From Rhodothermia bacterium (GTDB lineage: Bacteria > Bacteroidota > Rhodothermia > Balneolales > Balneolaceae): a DNA stretch of 64,000 nucleotides. Location of the stretch: positions 640,616 through 704,615 of the forward strand of contig JAUICM010000001.1 of NCBI GenBank assembly GCA_030427885.1, read 5' to 3'. This document shows positions 61,461-64,000 of this stretch, one piece after another; position 1 is the stretch's first letter; each line of letters opens with the position of its first letter. The notes beneath the pieces are model-generated. The model saw only the letters and a list, made by a program, of their open reading frames with translations, made no database searches and had not been told where the DNA came from. A program made the translations under genes and the position numbers.

Positions 61461-62555
61461 TCAAACGTTGAACCGGAATAACATAACGTCGCCGTCGGCT
61501 ACAACATATTCCTTTCCTTCCTGGCGCATTTTTCCATTCTCTTTGGCCCCTTTCTCGCCATTGAATTCAACATAATGATTGAAGCCAATGGTTTCGGCAC
61601 GAATGAATCCGCGTTCGAAATCGGTATGAATAACACCAGCTGCCTGTGGGGCTTTGGTTCCTTTTCGGATCGTCCACGCACGGGCTTCTTTTGGCCCACA
61701 GGTAAAGTAAGTGATCAGTCCGAGTTCTGAATAAGCTGCCTTTATTAGGCGGTCCAGTCCTGCACTGCTTACTCCCAGCTCTTCCAGGAACATCTCCTTT
61801 TCCTCTTCGTCCAGTTCTGCGATCTCCGCTTCGATCTTGGCACAAAACATTACTACTTCATCGCCAAATTCTGAAGCCACTTTTTTAACTCGTTCCACCA
61901 GGTCATTTCCGGTCTCAAGATCGCTTTCTCCTACATTACAAGCGTATAATACCGGCTTTGCTGAAAGCAGGAACAAATCTTTGTAAGCTGCTTTCTCATC
62001 ATCAGACACATCAAAACGGCGGGCAGAATTACCATTCTCCAGGTGTTCTTTAAGACGTTCAGCCACATCAAGTTGTGCCTTAAGAGCCTTATCTCCACCT
62101 TTGGATTCCTTACGTAGTCTATCAACTCTTTTCTCAACGCTTTCCAGGTCCTTCAGGATCAGTTCTTCTTCAATGATCGTGATATCGCGCTCGGGGTTTA
62201 CATCCCCTTCCACATGAATGATATCATCATCTTCGAAGCAACGAACCACATGAATAATCAGATCCACTTCCCTTATATGTGAAAGGAATGCATTTCCTTT
62301 TCCCTTTCCTTCAGCAGCTCCTTTAACAAGTCCGGCTATATCCACAAACTCTATGGTTGTTGGGATAATACTCGCAGAAGTGGCGATCTCAGCAAGTTTA
62401 TACAAACGCTCATCCGGTATGGCCACCTGCCCTACATTCGGGTCGATGGTACAAAAAGGGAAGTTTGCTGATTCAGCCCCCGCATTACTCAGTGCATTAA
62501 AAAGTGTTGATTTACCTACGTTGGGCAAGCCAACAATTCCACATTTAAGACTCAT
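61461..62555 (-). CDS. ychF: redox-regulated ATPase/GTPase YchF
   Basis: 364 aa, the universal Obg-like ATPase. P-loop GLPNVGKST, switch IEFVDIAGLVKGA, and a C-terminal TGS domain (DVMLFRFNV end). The usual NKxD is replaced by NVGESD-like sequence, as in YchF proteins which prefer ATP. It binds ribosomes and represses oxidative-stress responses in other bacteria. Full length, single ATG. Confidence 0.95.
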   Translation of the reverse strand: MSLKCGIVGLPNVGKSTLFNALSNAGAESANFPFCTIDPNVGQVAIPDERLYKLAEIATSASIIPTTIEFVDIAGLVKGAAEGKGKGNAFLSHIREVDLIIHVVRCFEDDDIIHVEGDVNPERDITIIEEELILKDLESVEKRVDRLRKESKGGDKALKAQLDVAERLKEHLENGNSARRFDVSDDEKAAYKDLFLLSAKPVLYACNVGESDLETGNDLVERVKKVASEFGDEVVMFCAKIEAEIAELDEEEKEMFLEELGVSSAGLDRLIKAAYSELGLITYFTCGPKEARAWTIRKGTKAPQAAGVIHTDFERGFIRAETIGFNHYVEFNGEKGAKENGKMRQEGKEYVVADGDVMLFRFNV

Positions 62556-62572
62556 TAATTCGTTTTCCTAAT

Positions 62573-63247
62573 TTAAAAATCGATGTTCTTTTGTTGTACA
62601 AAATCTTTTTCAGGAAGTATAACTGCTGTCAGCTTCCCATACTGTGGGTACACACAACCGGTGTCTATCCCAAGCTTGTTATTCTCGTCAATGGGTGATC
62701 GCACCGGAGTATGACCAAAAACTACTGTTTTTTCCCAATTGTTTTCTGCTGAATAAATATGCTCTCTTCTCCACATAAAACTGCTGTATTGAGATTCATC
62801 CTTCAAAGCAGATTCCACGGTTGAATTTGCAGGTATTCCACCATGTACAAACAAGTAATCCGGTGTATCCAAATACAATTCTGTACTGGCAAAAAACTTA
62901 AGATGGCTATATGGAACCCGTGGTTCATCGCCTTCTACAATATAGGAAGCCATTGTTGTGGCTCCACCATTATCAAACCACTGAACCCAGCTTTTATCAG
63001 CATGGTAGTTCAGAAGCATAGCATCATGATTACCCCGCAGAAACACACATGAATGTTCTTTTCTAAAATTCAATAACTGATCAATCACACCTTTTGAATC
63101 GGGGCCCCGATCTACATAATCACCCACAAATACATACGTTCGTGTATCTCCGAATTCAGCATCCAGACGGCTCAATAGTGCATTCAGAGTTTTGGAACAC
63201 CCATGAATATCACCAATTGCTATAAAACCGTCTTTTTCACTTTTCAT
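62573..63247 (-). CDS. PPP-family serine/threonine phosphatase / diadenosine hydrolase type
   Basis: 224 aa. All PPP metal motifs are present: IAIGDIHGCS (GDIHG), VFVGDYVDRGPDS (GDYVDRG), VFLRGNHD (GNHD), FVHGGI and VFGHTPV. Small size fits PrpA/B-like phosphatases or ApaH relatives; target unknown. The start overlaps the nusB stop by four bases (ATGA), so it is co-transcribed behind nusB. Confidence 0.9.
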   Translation of the reverse strand: MKSEKDGFIAIGDIHGCSKTLNALLSRLDAEFGDTRTYVFVGDYVDRGPDSKGVIDQLLNFRKEHSCVFLRGNHDAMLLNYHADKSWVQWFDNGGATTMASYIVEGDEPRVPYSHLKFFASTELYLDTPDYLFVHGGIPANSTVESALKDESQYSSFMWRREHIYSAENNWEKTVVFGHTPVRSPIDENNKLGIDTGCVYPQYGKLTAVILPEKDFVQQKNIDF

Positions 63248-63708
63248 TTTCCCGCTGAAGTTTCGATCAAACCTCTACCAGTCTTTTTGATCTTACTTTC
63301 CTTCTGTAACTCCTCAAGAGAGGCATCCAGAATACCATTTACAAAACGTCCCGATTTAGCCGTTGAATACTTTTTAACGATCTCAATGGCTTCATTAATG
63401 GTAACCTTTGTAGGAATCTCCTCGAAGTGCATGAACTCGCAAAGAGCCATTTTCAAAACAATACGATCGATCATAGCAAGTCGCTGTATCTCCCAGTTCT
63501 GAATGTGAGCACTGATTATTGAATCAAATTCGTCCTGATGCTCGAGAGTAAGAAAGAATAAACGCTCAGCAAATCTTCTCGATTCCTTTTCTTTTCCAAC
63601 ACTCTCCTTAATGATCGTATCTACAATGTGCTGAGCCGTGTCACCACTTTGTTGGAATGCGTAAATAGATTGAAGAACAGTTTCGCGTATTAGTCGGCGA
63701 TTAATCAT
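63244..63708 (-). CDS. nusB: transcription antitermination factor NusB
   Basis: 154 aa from ATG 63708 (MINRRLIRETVLQSIYAFQQSG); an in-frame TTG at 63732 would add 8 residues but the MINRR start matches the family. All-helical; the NWEIQRLAMIDRIVLKMALCEFMHFEEIPTKV-like region, VTINEAIEIVKKYS and GRFVNGILD are conserved NusB signatures. It binds boxA RNA with NusE (S10) to suppress termination in rRNA operons. Confidence 0.93.
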   Translation of the reverse strand: MINRRLIRETVLQSIYAFQQSGDTAQHIVDTIIKESVGKEKESRRFAERLFFLTLEHQDEFDSIISAHIQNWEIQRLAMIDRIVLKMALCEFMHFEEIPTKVTINEAIEIVKKYSTAKSGRFVNGILDASLEELQKESKIKKTGRGLIETSAGK

Positions 63709-63752
63709 GCGATGAATTTTATTAAGCCTCAAAGATAAGGAATTGATAGGAA

Positions 63753-63817
63753 TTCAACATCCAATAATGCACAAGAATTAAATATTCTTGCACGAATGTT
63801 GTGCATTGAATGTCGAA
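63753..63817. repeat. nested palindromic repeat between nusB and tRNA-Val
   Basis: TTCAACATCCAATAATGCACAA (63753-63774) is closely complementary to 63799-63817 (TTGTGCATTGAATGTCGAA), with an inner CAAGAAT/ATTCTTG stem at 63772-63790. It shares the ACATTCAAT vocabulary with the element at 8601. It lies in the nusB-tRNA intergenic region, so it could also be a promoter-proximal structure. Confidence 0.5.
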
Positions 63818-63847
63818 TATTCTTTATCTTATGAATCTTCTTATTAA

Positions 63848-63921
63848 GCGTCCGTAGCTCAGTTGGTTAGAGTATCACATTGACATTGTGGGGGTCACTG
63901 GTTCGAATCCAGTCGGACGCA
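63848..63921 (+). tRNA. tRNA-Val (anticodon GAC)
   Basis: 74 nt cloverleaf: acceptor GCGTCCG/CGGACGC, D-stem GCTC/GAGT, anticodon stem TCACA/TGTGG (one wobble) around TTGACAT, anticodon GAC (reads GUC and GUU), T-stem ACTGG/CCAGT with TTCGAAT loop, discriminator A. No CCA is encoded (sequence continues CTTGG), so CCA is added post-transcriptionally. Confidence 0.95.
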
Positions 63922-63952
63922 CTTGGTTTTTATCCCTGTAATGCCCGCTTTG

Positions 63953-63978
63953 TGTGTTAAACTTGGTTTTTTAACACA
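63953..63978 (+). terminator. hairpin downstream of tRNA-Val
   Basis: TGTGTTAAA (63953-63961) pairs with TTTAACACA (63970-63978) around CTTGGTTT. It lacks a following U-tract, so it is a weak terminator candidate or a structural element close to the window edge. Confidence 0.35.
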
Positions 63979-64000
63979 ATAGGATAAGATATTACTATTC

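Noticed and set aside
1..64000. CRISPR arrays, rRNA genes, prophage or transposase genes
   Set aside because: No regularly spaced repeats with spacers, no rRNA-like sequence, and no transposase or phage structural motifs seen on either strand.

Overview
The window is a chromosomal segment of a Gram-negative, carotenoid-making heterotroph, most likely Balneolota/Rhodothermota or a close Bacteroidota relative. The clues are a GWxTD-domain protein, a BamA/TamA-type outer-membrane protein and a SPOR lipoprotein, flexible lipoboxes, several TTG starts, few Shine-Dalgarno sites, and DUF4861, DUF6807 and GH127 proteins. This placement is inferred from gene content, not from a marker-gene tree.

Layout. 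1-5.1 kb: a cut gene end, a cytochrome c lipoprotein, two divergent small membrane proteins, an acyl-CoA carboxylase beta subunit and a GWxTD protein. 5.2-8.6 kb (+): pdxA, a methyltransferase, ftsE and queG, tightly packed. 14.6-8.7 kb (-): tatA, gatA, SDR, M28 peptidase, prmA, Ppx/GppA and an ECF sigma factor. 14.8-20.3 kb (+): a DUF2795 protein with its own terminator, a BamA/TamA-like protein, a cNMP-binding protein, rlmD and a lipoprotein hydrolase.

20.4-39.6 kb is a plant-polysaccharide/pentose region: GH3, aldo/keto reductase, a secreted protein of unknown function, a serine hydrolase, then a three-gene Weimberg-type module (IlvD/Edd pentonate dehydratase, FAH-family 2-keto-3-deoxy-pentonate dehydratase, 2-oxoglutarate-semialdehyde dehydrogenase). 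Further on come GH43, a LamG-GH127 protein, DUF4861, DUF6807 and an SMP-30 lactonase. Together they could release L-arabinose or xylose and oxidise it to 2-oxoglutarate. Between the two halves, at 29.9-31.2 kb, sits the most unusual element: three integron-type gene cassettes with attC sites and no integrase in view. Each carries one small + strand ORF. In cassettes 1 and 2 the left base of the attC is the exact reverse complement of the cassette's own first bases, the signature of mobile cassettes; the third attC is collapsed by an internal deletion.

39.6-46.8 kb: a THUMP-like methyltransferase, a CrtI-type desaturase, a YfcE-type phosphoesterase, a GT2 glycosyltransferase, an HExxH membrane protein, DUF1761, and an uncharacterised two-gene operon. 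47.1-51.8 kb: a soluble sensor kinase with about eight PAS domains and one GAF. 51.9-55.2 kb: deoC, an aldehyde dehydrogenase and a short inactive ALDH partner (a split ALDH16-like arrangement). 55.2-60.7 kb: a SPOR lipoprotein, a cupredoxin, a Cache/HAMP class III nucleotide cyclase, an outer-membrane barrel candidate and a DUF3095 cyclase-fold protein. 60.7-64 kb: a VTT-domain protein, ychF, a PPP-type phosphatase, nusB and tRNA-Val(GAC). No rRNA, CRISPR array, transposase or prophage was seen.
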